Source of the DNA: Bolinopsis microptera
Lineage: Eukaryota; Ctenophora; Tentaculata; Lobata; Bolinopsidae
DNA: 64,000 nt
Assembly (NCBI RefSeq): GCF_026151205.1
Contig: NC_087078.1
Span: forward strand, 15,703,118-15,767,117
Direction of reading: 5' to 3'
Numbering within the stretch: the stretch's first letter is position 1; every line of letters starts with the position of its first letter. The position numbers and the translations under genes are program-made. Below the pieces are notes generated by a model that saw nothing but the letters and a program-made list of their open reading frames with translations, was not told the DNA's origin and ran no database searches. Shown in pieces: positions 24,197 to 35,223 of the stretch.

Positions 24197-24318
24197 TTGT
24201 CATACGTTGTATGACCCGCCGCGCACAAAGTGCGCGGCTCCCCCTGGCCCTGTATCGTCGAAGACGATACAGTGTAACGACCGTGAGGGGTCACCGTGGG
24301 GGTCACCACGTGATACAA
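24197..24318. mobile_element. Single copy of the hairpin element, 8-bp target duplication
   Basis: It begins TTGTCATACGTTGTATGAC and ends CACGTGATACAA. It is flanked by TAGTCAAA on both sides (24189-24196 and 24319-24326). It corresponds to one unit of the dimer at 17582-17801, which shows that the single unit can transpose. Confidence 0.8.
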
Positions 24319-24357
24319 TAGTCAAACGTCGCCAAAAGTTTTGTAGGTTTACAACCT

Positions 24358-24397
24358 ACCAGGACGCGCGCCGAGTTGGACTCGTCGACGGTCCAAT
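24358..24397 (-). repeat. Repeat shared with 30140-30176 (inverted)
   Basis: The block around GAGTTGGACTCGTCGACGGTC matches, in reverse complement, the block at 30140-30176 containing GACCGTCGACGAGTTCAACT. This is a short dispersed GC-rich repeat in an otherwise AT-rich region. Confidence 0.55.
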
Positions 24398-24570
24398 ATA
24401 TGAAACAGATATTTTACGAGTATCATACGTTAACCAAAAGTTGCTCTCGTCCAACCCAGAAAATTTTACCGCCTATTGGGCTCACTAGAGGTGATAAATT
24501 TTTACAGCACGTTTGGCGTCGCGCGTCACGTCAAGTTCACCTTTCGCACGCTGTATTGAGCCAAGTAACC

Positions 24571-24729
24571 TTGTATCACGTGGTGACCCCCACGGTCGCT
24601 TCACTATAGTAAGTAAAACAAAATTTACCCCCACTATAGTGAAACCCCTATAGTGAAACCCCTGTAGAGTTTCGACGATACAGGGTGAGCCGCGCACTCG
24701 TGCGCGGCGGGTCATACAACGTATGACAA
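24571..24729. mobile_element. Diverged copy of the hairpin element with internal insertion
   Basis: It starts TTGTATCACGTGGTGACC and ends CATACAACGTATGACAA, like the unit at 17582. An extra AT-rich segment with CACTATAGT repeats lies inside. No clear target duplication is seen. Confidence 0.7.
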
Positions 24730-25110
24730 TAGTAATAATGACAACGACATTACTTTGCAAAGTTTAAAAGCTGTGACCTTTTTTTTAGCCCAAAATCAAA
24801 CTTTTCGGTTTAATTCAGAATCTAAGTTGTCCCAAATTTGGCTCCTCAGGATCTAACTTTAAATTTACGAGACGGAAATGTTGTTGAAAACCGGAAGGTT
24901 AGCTATTTATTTTACTTTTTGAGATACACCCCAGCCGGTAGGGTTTCCTGTTGATTGACGATGTCAATCCGTCGAGATCGTTGCTCTGCGAAGCAGAGCA
25001 AATACCGTCGATGCGAACGATCGTCGATGCGAACGATCGTCGATGCGAAGCAAAAATGCTAGTAATTCGCGTGGCGCGTCGAAGCGGCGAAGTCCTCCAA
25101 GGTTTCCTGG

Positions 25111-25203
25111 GAATGAAATCGCTGCATTATGTAAGCCAAGCTCCGCATATGAATATATGTAATTCAATTATGCATACTGACTTGCAAAATGCAGCGATTT
25201 CAT
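25111..25203. repeat. Short inverted repeat
   Basis: AATGAAATCGCTGCATT near 25111 is mirrored by AATGCAGCGATTTCATT ending near 25203. Just upstream, GTCGATGCGAACGATC is repeated about three times (25007-25045). Confidence 0.6.
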
Positions 25204-25375
25204 TGGACGAGAGCAACTGTTGGCGACGTTCGACTACAAATGGCAGCATTTGATCGAAAACCTGGTTTCAGCCCCCCTGTGGGATGTTACTCGTCTAAAT
25301 TTCTTCGAAGTAGCGCGCGCCGTTATCTTCTGCCCGCTTTCTTCTGGCCTGATGGCAAGAGCTACGAAGTTAAAC

Positions 25376-25450
25376 GGCTTAGTGGCTCAGTTGGTTAATC
25401 TGCATGGCCATGGCATTGCTTGAGCTAGGTACCCGGTTCGGTTCCCGACT
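25376..25450 (+). mobile_element. tRNA-like sequence (SINE head) just upstream of the second LINE
   Basis: A box-A-like AGTGGCTCAGTTGGTTA and a box-B-like CCGGTTCGGTTCCCG lie about 45 bp apart, the spacing of an internal RNA polymerase III promoter. A weak GAGCGTCGTCGACGCTC hairpin follows at 25477. It could be a SINE into which the LINE inserted, or a chimera. Confidence 0.5.
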
Positions 25451-25559
25451 TTGTCACTAGCCGTTGGGTGATCTGAGCGTCGTCGACGCTCAGCTCAGCT
25501 AAGAATCACATGAGCAGTGAGTGGTCGGTCTATGTAGCCCCCCGGTCCACTCAGCCAAA

Positions 25560-28500
25560 TACTCGAAGGGCCCTACAATGAGGGTGCAGAAGACACCCTC
25601 ATCCAAAAATTTTGTCATACCCTCGAGAGCTGTAAACGTTATTCCAAACGTGAATTCACAGAAGTAGCTACAAAAATCAGCAGTGGTGATGGGTCCTTCC
25701 TCTCAGCACTGTTCCTCAACATTGATGGCAATGCCAGTAATTTCGATACATTCCAAGTTGAACTCAAACGATTATCTCATCCATTTGATGTTCTTGGACT
25801 TGCTGAAACCAACGTTGGTAGTAGCTTACAAGAATTATACCAGATCCCATCTTACACCAGTTTTTATCAAAATACCCTCCCAGATAAGAAAAAGGGCACT
25901 GGGGTTGCGCTTTATGTCTCAGACAACCTTAACACTGTTGTCCTAGAAAAGTTATCCTACTGTACTGTAAACATTGAATGCTTATTCGCCGAAATCACTG
26001 ATAGCACTGGTGTTGGGGTTGTCTACGGAGTTGTATACCGTCCCCCTAGTGGCTGCCTTGAGGCTTTTTGTGAAATTTTACAAACCATTGCTAAGCAGAT
26101 ATCCGGCAAGCCCTTTCGTTTGCTTGGCGACTTTAACTCAGACCTCTTCAAAGTTTCGTCACACAACCAGTTATTTGAAGACACTATAATTAGTAATGGT
26201 TTGTATCCATCCATCTCAATTGCTACCCACTTCCGGCCTAATTGTAAAAACTCGTGTATAGATAACATCCTAGTTAGTGATATTGATAATGTTTTGCTCT
26301 CTGGTGTACTTCAGGATAGATTAAGTGAACACACGTTCATATTCTCCTTCACCTCAACCCCGGCCCCAAGAAATAAGAACAATGAAAAACATGTCCGCTA
26401 CTACGACTACTCAAGTACCAAGCTTAAAAATTTTGTTTCTGACCTTGAGGTGAAGGTGAATCAGCTGTCCCAATCTTCAGATTTTTGCGAATTTGTCGAT
26501 TGCTTCAAATCCACCCTTGACAAGCACTGTAAATTAGAAGTACCGAAAACGACCAAAAGAACACCAAAGCTTAATCCTTGGATTACAGATGGAATCATCC
26601 TCTCAATTGACAGAAAACATGAGCTTTGTAAAGAATGGTCAGATACAGTAACAAATAAAGATCCATCTGGCAATGTCCTTCTTTATAAGATATTTAGTGA
26701 CTATCGTAGGATGCTTAAGGGTATCATAAAGGCAGCCAAACGCTCCTATTACTGTAACGAAATCTATAAAAACATTGAAAGCAGTAAGAAAACTTGGCAG
26801 ATAATAAATGAGCTTAGGGGCAAAAGAAAGAAAACAACCAAACCACCTTTCATCATCAATAATGAAAGAATCTCGAACAGGAGAGCAATTGCCAATGGTT
26901 TTAATTCCTGGTTCGTATCAATTGCTCCCAAGCTCAATGAAACTATCACAACTGACTTGTCTTCTGGTATTCCAATTCTCCCCATGAAAACATTCCATGA
27001 CTTCCTTAGCCCTAGTAACTCTCGATCTATTATGTTAGAGGACAGCACTCCTGAGGAGGTTCTAAGAATAATCAAAGAATTCGAGAATGGAAAGGCCAGT
27101 GATATTCCCATAACCGTTATTAAAACTTCGTCCCACGTTATTGCACCAATTATCAGTAGATACTTAAACAAGCTTATGTCAAATGGTATATTCCCTGATA
27201 TACTTAAGACTGGCAGAATCACACCTGTCTTCAAAAAAGGTAATCCAGAAGAAATAGAAAACTACCGTCCTATATCCACCTTGTCCATATTTGGCAAAAT
27301 ATTTGAGAAAATCATATATTCTAGGATTTATTCGTTTGTCAGCTCTCAGGGAATAATATCTAAGACTCAGTTTGGTTTCAGGCAATCGCACTCAACCTCC
27401 CATGCAGTAAACTACTCTGTTGACCTCATATCTAAGCACATCAAATTGAAGCACCATGTGTTAGGCATATTCATCGACCTCAGCAAAGCTTTCGATACTA
27501 TAGATCACTCAACATTACTTACCAAACTAGAAAGGTATGGCATCCGTGGCGTGGCAAACGATCTGATCAAGAGCTACCTAACTAATCGATTTCAGTACAC
27601 TGATGTTGTAGGAGAAAAGTCCGACCTACTTCCAATAAAATTTGGGGTTCCCCAGGGGTCAATTCTCGGACCCCTTCTATTCCTACTTTACATAAATGAT
27701 ATCTCTAATAGCTCTAGCTTGGGATCGTTTGTCACCTTTGCGGATGACACCAACATATTTGTTGTTGGTAAAACTGCACAAGAAGCATATGAACGCAGCA
27801 ACGCCCTACTTTCAAACCTTCAAACATACATGCGGGCTAACAAGCTTCACATAAACATGTCAAAATGCTGCTACATTCACTTTAGACCTAAGTCACGTAC
27901 TGAAGCAAACGTTGAAGAAGAATTCATAATGAATATAGACAACTACCCCATCAAAAGAGTAACGTCAGCTAGATTTTTAGGAGTCGTCATTGACGAAAAT
28001 CTAACATGGGAAGAACATATAATAGCCCTAAAACGAAAGCTTAACCATGCCACCTCAACTCTGTGTCGTCTACGCTGCTCCCTCCCAGAATTTCTCCACA
28101 GACAGTTATACTACACTCTTTTTGAATCCCATCTGTCGTACTGCATATCAGCATGGGGTGGGGCAGCTAAAAATCGTATAAGCTCAATATTCACTGCACA
28201 GAAGTGCTGTCTGAGGGTCTTGTTTGGTGATAGAGCAGCCTACCTGGATAAATTCAAAACGTGTGTTCGAACCAGACCATTTACTGACCAGAAACTTGAT
28301 AGTAAATTCTATAAAAAGGAGCACACTAAACCTCTGTTTAAAAACAACGAGATACTCACTGTACAAAATCTTTATACTTACCATAGCTACATAGAATTAT
28401 TCAAGATCATGAAGTTTTCTACTCCTATGTCTATGTACGAAGAGTATTCTCGTTCTTCCAGGAAACCAATGCTTATTATCAATAAACCGGATCCCCCAGA

Positions 28501-28860
28501 CAACCATAACACGAGGTCAACGAAAATATGGAATATAATAACCCCTAACCTTAAAATCTTTGATTGTTCTGTTAGTATTTCTTGCCTGAAATCCAAACTG
28601 AAATCTTCACTACTTTCCAACCAGCATTGTCATGCCGTGTATGACTGGACAAATAAAGACTTTGATATTTGTAACCTTAAATTTTCGTAGGCTCCTGCAG
28701 GGATTCCACCTGACCTCCAAAATTTCATGACCAAATCGACATACTCTGCCAGCGTATTCCTCTGTCAAGTTAAATGTGATGTGTGAGTGAGTAAGTGTAG
28801 TGTAAAGAGATCCTATTTTTATATCCAATTTGAATTCTAATAAAGACCCTAAGCATTATG
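25560..28860 (+). mobile_element. Second CR1-like LINE, 5'-truncated
   Basis: It contains a single open frame for endonuclease and RT, with no ORF1, esterase or PHD finger upstream. A 3' UTR of about 160 bp follows the stop, with AATAAA near 28839. Its protein is clearly related to the LINE at 17.9-23.6 kb, but diverged enough to be a different family. Confidence 0.85.
25565..28690 (+). CDS. LINE ORF2 (APE endonuclease + RT), N-terminus missing
   Basis: The frame is open from about 25565 with no natural start and can be read to the stop at 28688. Endonuclease motifs are VLGLAETNVG, YGVVYRPPSG and LLGDFNSD; the last motif region reads DRLSEHTFIF. RT motifs are IFIDLSKAFDTIDH, GVPQGSILGPLLFLLYINDI, TFADDTNIF and RFLGVVIDENLTW. 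Compared with the other LINE, the N-terminal PHD finger and the first ~120 residues are absent, as expected from 5' truncation during reverse transcription. Motif C is FADD rather than YADD, which is known in active LINEs. No frameshift or stop is seen inside the 1041 codons. Confidence 0.85.
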   Translation, partial: EGPYNEGAEDTLIQKFCHTLESCKRYSKREFTEVATKISSGDGSFLSALFLNIDGNASNFDTFQVELKRLSHPFDVLGLAETNVGSSLQELYQIPSYTSFYQNTLPDKKKGTGVALYVSDNLNTVVLEKLSYCTVNIECLFAEITDSTGVGVVYGVVYRPPSGCLEAFCEILQTIAKQISGKPFRLLGDFNSDLFKVSSHNQLFEDTIISNGLYPSISIATHFRPNCKNSCIDNILVSDIDNVLLSGVLQDRLSEHTFIFSFTSTPAPRNKNNEKHVRYYDYSSTKLKNFVSDLEVKVNQLSQSSDFCEFVDCFKSTLDKHCKLEVPKTTKRTPKLNPWITDGIILSIDRKHELCKEWSDTVTNKDPSGNVLLYKIFSDYRRMLKGIIKAAKRSYYCNEIYKNIESSKKTWQIINELRGKRKKTTKPPFIINNERISNRRAIANGFNSWFVSIAPKLNETITTDLSSGIPILPMKTFHDFLSPSNSRSIMLEDSTPEEVLRIIKEFENGKASDIPITVIKTSSHVIAPIISRYLNKLMSNGIFPDILKTGRITPVFKKGNPEEIENYRPISTLSIFGKIFEKIIYSRIYSFVSSQGIISKTQFGFRQSHSTSHAVNYSVDLISKHIKLKHHVLGIFIDLSKAFDTIDHSTLLTKLERYGIRGVANDLIKSYLTNRFQYTDVVGEKSDLLPIKFGVPQGSILGPLLFLLYINDISNSSSLGSFVTFADDTNIFVVGKTAQEAYERSNALLSNLQTYMRANKLHINMSKCCYIHFRPKSRTEANVEEEFIMNIDNYPIKRVTSARFLGVVIDENLTWEEHIIALKRKLNHATSTLCRLRCSLPEFLHRQLYYTLFESHLSYCISAWGGAAKNRISSIFTAQKCCLRVLFGDRAAYLDKFKTCVRTRPFTDQKLDSKFYKKEHTKPLFKNNEILTVQNLYTYHSYIELFKIMKFSTPMSMYEEYSRSSRKPMLIINKPDPPDNHNTRSTKIWNIITPNLKIFDCSVSISCLKSKLKSSLLSNQHCHAVYDWTNKDFDICNLKFS

Positions 28861-28913
28861 ATCAAATTTTTAGTACAATAGTTATATCAGGGTTGACATC
28901 TATGATTAATATT

Positions 28914-29430
28914 ATAATCAAAGTTTTAGCACATTTTACAGCATAAAATTTAAACAAATGAAAACATATAATGCTCTTAGTGGTAAATGGCCGTTTGTTC
29001 TGAGCTGTATGATTTTTTGACAATCAACTAGCGGGGCAAGGAATGTACTGGCTGGTACCCAATATTCATTTCTTTTTCTCCCTTAAATTTAAACCCCCGG
29101 CCCCCATTGAACACCCAAAATACCTACCGTCCTTAATAATCGTAAAGACCATTTGTTACAAAATAGCTGCTAGAATAATGCATGCCAAATATTCCCTCTT
29201 ACACCCACAAATTATAATGCCTTCCTATCAACGCCTCTAATTTGGTCATTAATCAACCAGACTAGCGTTTTGGTGTGTACAAAAGCTACCAGCCAGTACA
29301 TTCCTTGCCCCGCTAGTTGATTGTCAAAAAATCATACAGCTCAGAACAAACGGCCATTTACCACTAAGAGCATTATATGTTTTCATTTGTTTAAATTTTA
29401 TGCTGTAAAATGTGCTAAAACTTTGATTAT
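28914..29430. mobile_element. 517-bp foldback element with ~143-bp terminal inverted repeats
   Basis: The left arm (28914-29056, starting ATAATCAAAGTTTTAGCACA) is almost perfectly complementary to the right arm (29287-29430, ending GTGCTAAAACTTTGATTAT). A 230-bp spacer with no coding capacity separates them. No unambiguous target duplication was found. Confidence 0.85.
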
Positions 29431-31166
29431 TTGTTTAATTGATTATTTGTTTAATTGAGAAATCGGGTGTGAGGGTTATATAAATGAGGAGCTGCCCATT
29501 GCAGCAAAGTCTCGGGCGAAAAAAGTATGGTACACACTACCTTAACCGCCACTGGCCTAATTGCTAATGTATAATTGAATCCTTCGGCTTCCTGTAATTG
29601 GCTGGTTAGTACACACTTGTGTAACAATCTGGCTGTTGGAATGTCCAAAGTAAAATAAGTGTCGACTGTCGAGATAAAAAAGCGCGCGCCGGACCAAACC
29701 ATTAACAATGGTCAAATTGTTACATGAACTAAAAACTCATTTTATGCCTATTGACAGTTTATTTCATGCTGCACTGTATGCTTAATTTTCGAACGAATGC
29801 CATTACAAACGAATGCTCTTTTTGAAAGCCAAACTATTTTCTCAAGAAACTTGTCCAGTATTAGTTGCGGTCGGCTTATAATCTTGTTTTGACACACACT
29901 GCAACCCCTTTTAATCGCGCGCCTCCACAGCCGGCCGGCCGGCGTGCACGCGAAGCGAGCAGGTATACAACGTGTATGGTGTAGCAAATCTTGTAGTACG
30001 GTCAATTTTCCTTCTATCACATTTGTCAAAATTGTCATTAATTATTTTTAATTTTATAATATTTTAGTGCATTGCATTATTGTGCCTTAACAGGTGATAC
30101 TCGTAATATGTTAGTTCCAAATATTAAATATTTGTTCCAAGACCGTCGACGAGTTCAACTCGGCGGGCGTCTTAATAGGTCATAAACATACAATACTGGG
30201 CCATGCCGTGTGCATCGAACATGTTCATCACTATCCGAAATTGTAGCAATGCAATATTGGGCTACTACATGCAATATTTAAAAGTTTAAAGGATTGACGT
30301 GACATCGTCAATTAAGTACCGTTATTAAAAATCCAAAAGGATTGAACAAAAACCGATATTGGTAATTTATTTTCATTAAACTCTCGTGAACTTACTATCC
30401 AGAAGGTTTCTGGAACTATAGTACTACCATAAACATTTCCTGCCGAGAAAGAAAATGGCCGATGAACTCTGAAATGAAATTCCATTTATGGCCTTGAACG
30501 GAATTGGGCCATGATATAAACAACCAACAGGGGCCGGGGGGTGGGGTTGGTAATGTGATCTAGTTTTACATAAAAACCTCCTGGGAAGGAGTTCTGGGTG
30601 CTGTATTCTCCCAATGACTTGGAAATTATGTTACCTCCCCAGGAGGAAAATTTAAGAAAACGTAGTTGTTGAATAATCTCAAAATCTCCAGAAAAGTCTC
30701 ATTTTGGGCCAATCAAAAGTTTGCAACCTTAACTTTGCGGATTCCTGTCCTCTGATTGGCTGAATTGTGACACGTGCTGGCCGCTTGAGGATTGGAATGT
30801 GGCACACGTACAAATCACTTAATGTCGCGCCTGGTCAAGCCATCTGTTTAAATTAAACCACCTCTAATAACACCGTTAGCCAGTAACGTTTGCTGGGTTA
30901 GATATCATAGACGTCATTCTTACTCAGTTAAACAAGTAACTCATGTATTCCGGTAGAGTTGGTGCCCATTGTTTCCGTTTTTCCGGTATTTGTTGACACT
31001 TGACTGCATAAATTATAAAGAAAATATTGGTATGTATCGTAGGGTTTTGAAATACAGTGGATAACGATTAATCACACTACACTCGACATGGCTATATTGA
31101 TCATTCAAAAGTGAACGTTTAAGCTTTCCTTGCAAATACATCACACTCATGGTTAATTTAGCCATT
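29431..31166. other. Intergenic DNA
   Basis: No gene was recognised. A GC-rich patch with CCGGCCGGCCGG at 29931 and GTGCACGCGAAGCGAGC resembles the GC-hairpin module at 33594-33665. A repeat shared with 24358 lies at 30140-30176. Confidence 0.5.
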
Positions 31167-31678
31167 TTAAGGGGGCAAACCCCAAATCTGTCCAGACCTA
31201 ATGACCTCATAGGCAGTTCAGTGACCTTCTAGCGCACCGTTTCCACACAAAAAAAAATCATTTTGAGGATTCCCATTTTTGTAATCGACCATTTCCTGGT
31301 TAAGAGTGCAATTTTCGGAAAAAATTATTTTGTGGTTGAGACGCTATAAGTTAATCATTTCTTGCGGTATCGGATTGAAATTTTGCTCGCCCTTTATTCA
31401 CATCTATTTCAATGTGTGTGTAAAATCTTGATATCGTATCTAAAAAGGCTGGTGTGTTATGAATTTTTAAAGTCAAAAAGCTAAAATTGTCCTTTTCAGG
31501 CTTATTTTAACAAAAGGTCAGTCAGGGAAGATCGGATTGATTTGATGCTTGACATCAAATTGTTCTCTGAATTCTGGCGCAGTTTTTGATGCCCTCAAAA
31601 ATGTTTTTACTCATTCCCCTTCAGATCTATTGGACCTCAAAGCCAAACAACAAATTTAGGCACATTTTTCGTTTTTAA

Positions 31679-32190
31679 TATTTTACCAAAACCCATAATC
31701 ATGGGTAGAGTGGACCGCTGCCAGTGTCTCTCTTTCCCAAACAAAAGGACATGATATTAATTTGATTGACCGTTCTCAAATGCAAAATGATACCGAGAAT
31801 GAAATCGGTCGCTCGCTTTTCCCATTCATTTACAATTGTAATAGATTAAGAAGAACTACCCAAAGGCAGCTGTACTCGGCAATAAAGATTCAATAAACTT
31901 CAGCTAATGCAATAAGTGATAACTACCACCCTTACCCCGAAATACTAGGTATCGACCCGAACGCAACCCAAAGAGATTTTTACAGCATCTGATTGACATG
32001 TAATCAATCGAAAATTATTACAATTCGTAAGCCGTAATGAATGGGAAAAGCGAGCGACCGATTTCATTCTCGGTATCATTTTGCATTTGAGAACGGTCAA
32101 TCAAATTAATATCATTTCCTTTTGTTTGGGAAAGAGAGACACTGGCAGCGGTCCACTCTACCCATGATTATGGGTTTTGGTAAAATATCA
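31679..32190. mobile_element. Nested foldback element inside the 3.2-kb foldback
   Basis: The left arm 31679-31832 (ATTTTACCAAAACCCATAAT onward) is the reverse complement of 32036-32190 (ends TTATGGGTTTTGGTAAAAT). A 203-bp spacer separates them. The arms are near-identical, which implies a young insertion into the host element or recent gene conversion. Confidence 0.8.
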
Positions 32191-33437
32191 TCTCTTTTTG
32201 ATTATAATTTGTCAGGGTACTTTATAAAGTCGAAATATAAACTGATATCTTCATTATAATAAGGAGGAAGTTTCAACGATTTCGAAATTTTTCCTTTAAA
32301 AACATTTCCTTGTGTTTAGGTAAGCATATCGGTCCATCACTGACTGAATATACCACTTAATACTCATTCAAGTTGACATTAAATTCATATATAATGACAT
32401 TAAACTGTCGTGGCAAAGCAGAATTTGTTGGAAATCACGAATGAGCAAAATTCTCACCTTTCGCACGTGCAAACTTTGAGCGGACGTTGCATGCGCATCC
32501 AATATTGAATCGCCGTAAATTTTTGCATGTAATTGTTTTATATATAGCTTGATAAGCATGCAAAGTTTCAAAGTATTTCAAGAAGAACTGTAATCACAAC
32601 GGCACTCTAAAGTTGACAGAAAATGACGAAAACAGCAATTTTCAGTGATTTTAGCAATTTTCTATCAATTTGGGCGTGTCCCCACGTGTGCAACTTTTCG
32701 ATTTTCAACTTTAAAACTAGCCTAATGCACAATTTATACCTATAGGAAGCAGAACTGAGCTCCACAACCCAAGGCATGGCCCAACACCAAAGAATACTAA
32801 ATCGCAAAATTGACGTTTTTATAAAATAATTCTTCAAAAAAGCACAAACTTCAATGACAAATATCTTTATGAAGGAGCAAGCTAGAAAAACTTTCCGGTA
32901 GATTTTCAGAATGCTTGAACAATTATCTAAGATGAAAATTTCCTCAGATTTTGAATAAAATTACTCCTTAATGGGTTAAAATTAATTTTAAAAGTTATTA
33001 CTTTGTCAAAAATCAAGTTTTAAAAACGGTTAACTTGATGACGTCATCAAGGGGTGTTTATGACGTCAAATAAATTTTGTATACAATGTAAACTAAAGTG
33101 TAAATAATTATTTGCAAGACCTGTGGTCGGAAATGGCTGTATCTTTTATACTTTTGAATCTATGGACACTTAAATACAGGCTACAATTGACTGGCAAAGC
33201 GTCTATCCCTGAATATATATGTATGTATATCTGTATGTATATGTCCCGACAATCTGTCGTAAAACAGGGGTTCTAGAAAACCCATTTCCCGATGCTCCTG
33301 AAACCTGAAACTTTTTTTGCAGTCAATTTGGTCAACATCTAGACGCCCTGAAAAATTTCAGATCTCTAACTCGATTTTAACATGGTTTTTAAGGCACCTG
33401 AATATGGCGATTTTGGGTTTTTTACCAAATTTCGTAT

Positions 33438-33782
33438 AACAGTGCTGGCGAGTATTTTATGCAAATTTCTTAAAAATCTCAACATAACTATTTTTTATTC
33501 CTGTCATCTTTGACATCAAATTAGAATGTTTTGAACTAAAAATAAATCTGCTGAACGACTTCCGATGAGTCTTAATGCCTGAAAAACTCCTGCCGGAGGC
33601 GGCGGCCTTCGGCCGCCGCCTTCGGCCGGAGTGCACGCTTCGCGTGCACGAAAGAGGCTTGTAACGTGTACCAAAGGGGGTATAATAGTAAAGGGGGTAT
33701 AATAGTAAAGGGGGTATAATAGTAAAGGGGGTACATAGTATACCCACAATAAATGCACCGGTCGTGCTTGCCAGCACTGTGA
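33438..33782. mobile_element. Nested element with CAGTGCTGGC ends and GC-rich hairpins
   Basis: The ends ACAGTGCTGGCGAG and CTTGCCAGCACTGT are inverted. Inside are GC hairpins, GGCGGCGGCCTTCGGCCGCC at 33598 and GTGCACGCTTCGCGTGCAC at 33632. A 17-bp unit AAAGGGGGTATAATAGT is repeated about three and a half times (33674-33730). The GC content contrasts sharply with the AT-rich surroundings. Confidence 0.6.
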
Positions 33783-34367
33783 TATACCGATTTTTCTAAA
33801 ATTTTGATAGGAATGTGCTAGTGACTTTTTGAAGGGTGCAAAATAACCGCAACTAGCACATTTATATATGAGTTATGAACAACAAAACACCCTAAAATGC
33901 TTCCCTTTGAAGTTATGGGAGAAAATGTGATTTTGGCTTTGCAGATGAAAAATCACATTTTGATGTCAAGCATCAAATCAATCCGATCTTCCCTGACTGA
34001 CTTTTTGTTAAAATAAGCCTGAAAAGGACAATTTTAGCTTTTTGACTTTAAAAATTCATAACACACCAGCCTTTTTAGATACGATATCAAGATTTTACAC
34101 ACACATTGAAATAGATGTGAATAAAGGGCGAGCAAAATTTCAACCCGATACCGCAAGAAATGATTAACTTATAGCGTCTCAACCACAAAATAATTTTTTA
34201 ATTCCGAAAATTGCACTCTTAACCAGGAAATGGTCGATTACAAAAATGGGAATTCTCAAAATGATTTTTTTTTGTGTGGAAACGGTGCGCTAGAAGGTCA
34301 CTGAACTGCCTATGAGGTCATTTGGTCTGGACGGCACAAACCACTGTTTTGGTGTATGCCCCCTTAA

Positions 34368-35220
34368 GCTTTGGGGTTTTCGTGTTGAATATGTTGGTTG
34401 ATTTTGTATTGTGGTTGTCACATGTCAAAGTACAAATGTTACTATTGTCCAGCAAAGGCAATAGTAACATTTGTAAATAATGCAGCCATTAGGTACTCTC
34501 AGGTTATATTATTTAACAGCGTAGTATGTATCGTTGCATTACATAATGGTTAAGTTTAACACATCGAATTTAGTAATCTAGTTTGACAACTTGAGTTTTC
34601 CAGAAATACCCCTGTCAAACTTCTGTGTGACAAATATTTCCCCTCAATTTTCTGCTTGTGATCAAATGGCTCATGTCATGAACGGATCATGTGATATTAA
34701 TGAGAACCTATTTTCGTGTTCTTTTGTGATCCCATGGCAAGCACTGGTGCTACTCATATATAACTGTTGCTGCATGCTATAAGATCACTTAACTGGGATA
34801 ACAAGTTCGCATAGTATTCTCCCAGTATACTAGAAGTTATCTTGTCCAACTTTAGTATGTGTTGAACTAGAGTCCAGGTAGCGCACTCAAATTCAACTGA
34901 GTCGAACTTTGGGGTTTGTCTAACTACAGTACGTGTCTAACTAAAGTTTTCTGATAATTCCAGCTATAAAATTCAATTAAATTACCCTTATATGAGCTTT
35001 TACAATTAGATGGGCAGAATGACTGGGGTTAGTTGAGCTGGCCATGGGCATAATTGAGGCAGGGTATTCAATATTGTAACTTAACAACCTTTGATCGCAA
35101 CACTATGTGTATATAAGCTAATATGCAAATTATATTATCTAATCGCAACTTAAGTGAGTCAATTTCAATCTGTTAAGAGATTGCAAGTGTTTCACTTGTT
35201 TATATATATATATATATATA
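34368..35220. other. Intergenic DNA
   Basis: No coding frame or RNA gene was recognised. ACATTTG/CAAATGT arms around 34430-34472 form a small hairpin (GTACAAATGTTACTATTG and CAATAGTAACATTTGT). Confidence 0.45.
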
Positions 35221-35223
35221 TAT

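Larger units (their letters stand above)
31171..34363. mobile_element. 3.2-kb foldback element with TTAA flanks and ~390-bp inverted arms
   Basis: The element starts GGGGGC and ends GCCCCC, with TTAA on each side (31167-31170 and 34364-34367). The left arm, about 31171-31556, pairs with the right arm, about 33957-34363, with small mismatches. It encodes no recognisable protein. TTAA targets belong to piggyBac or Kolobok/T2-type transposases; G-rich termini next to TTAA fit the T2/Kolobok type better. Two other inverted-repeat elements are nested inside. Confidence 0.8.

Noticed and set aside
31171-34363. Transposase gene inside the 3.2-kb foldback
   Set aside because: No frame over about 106 codons and none with transposase-like motifs.
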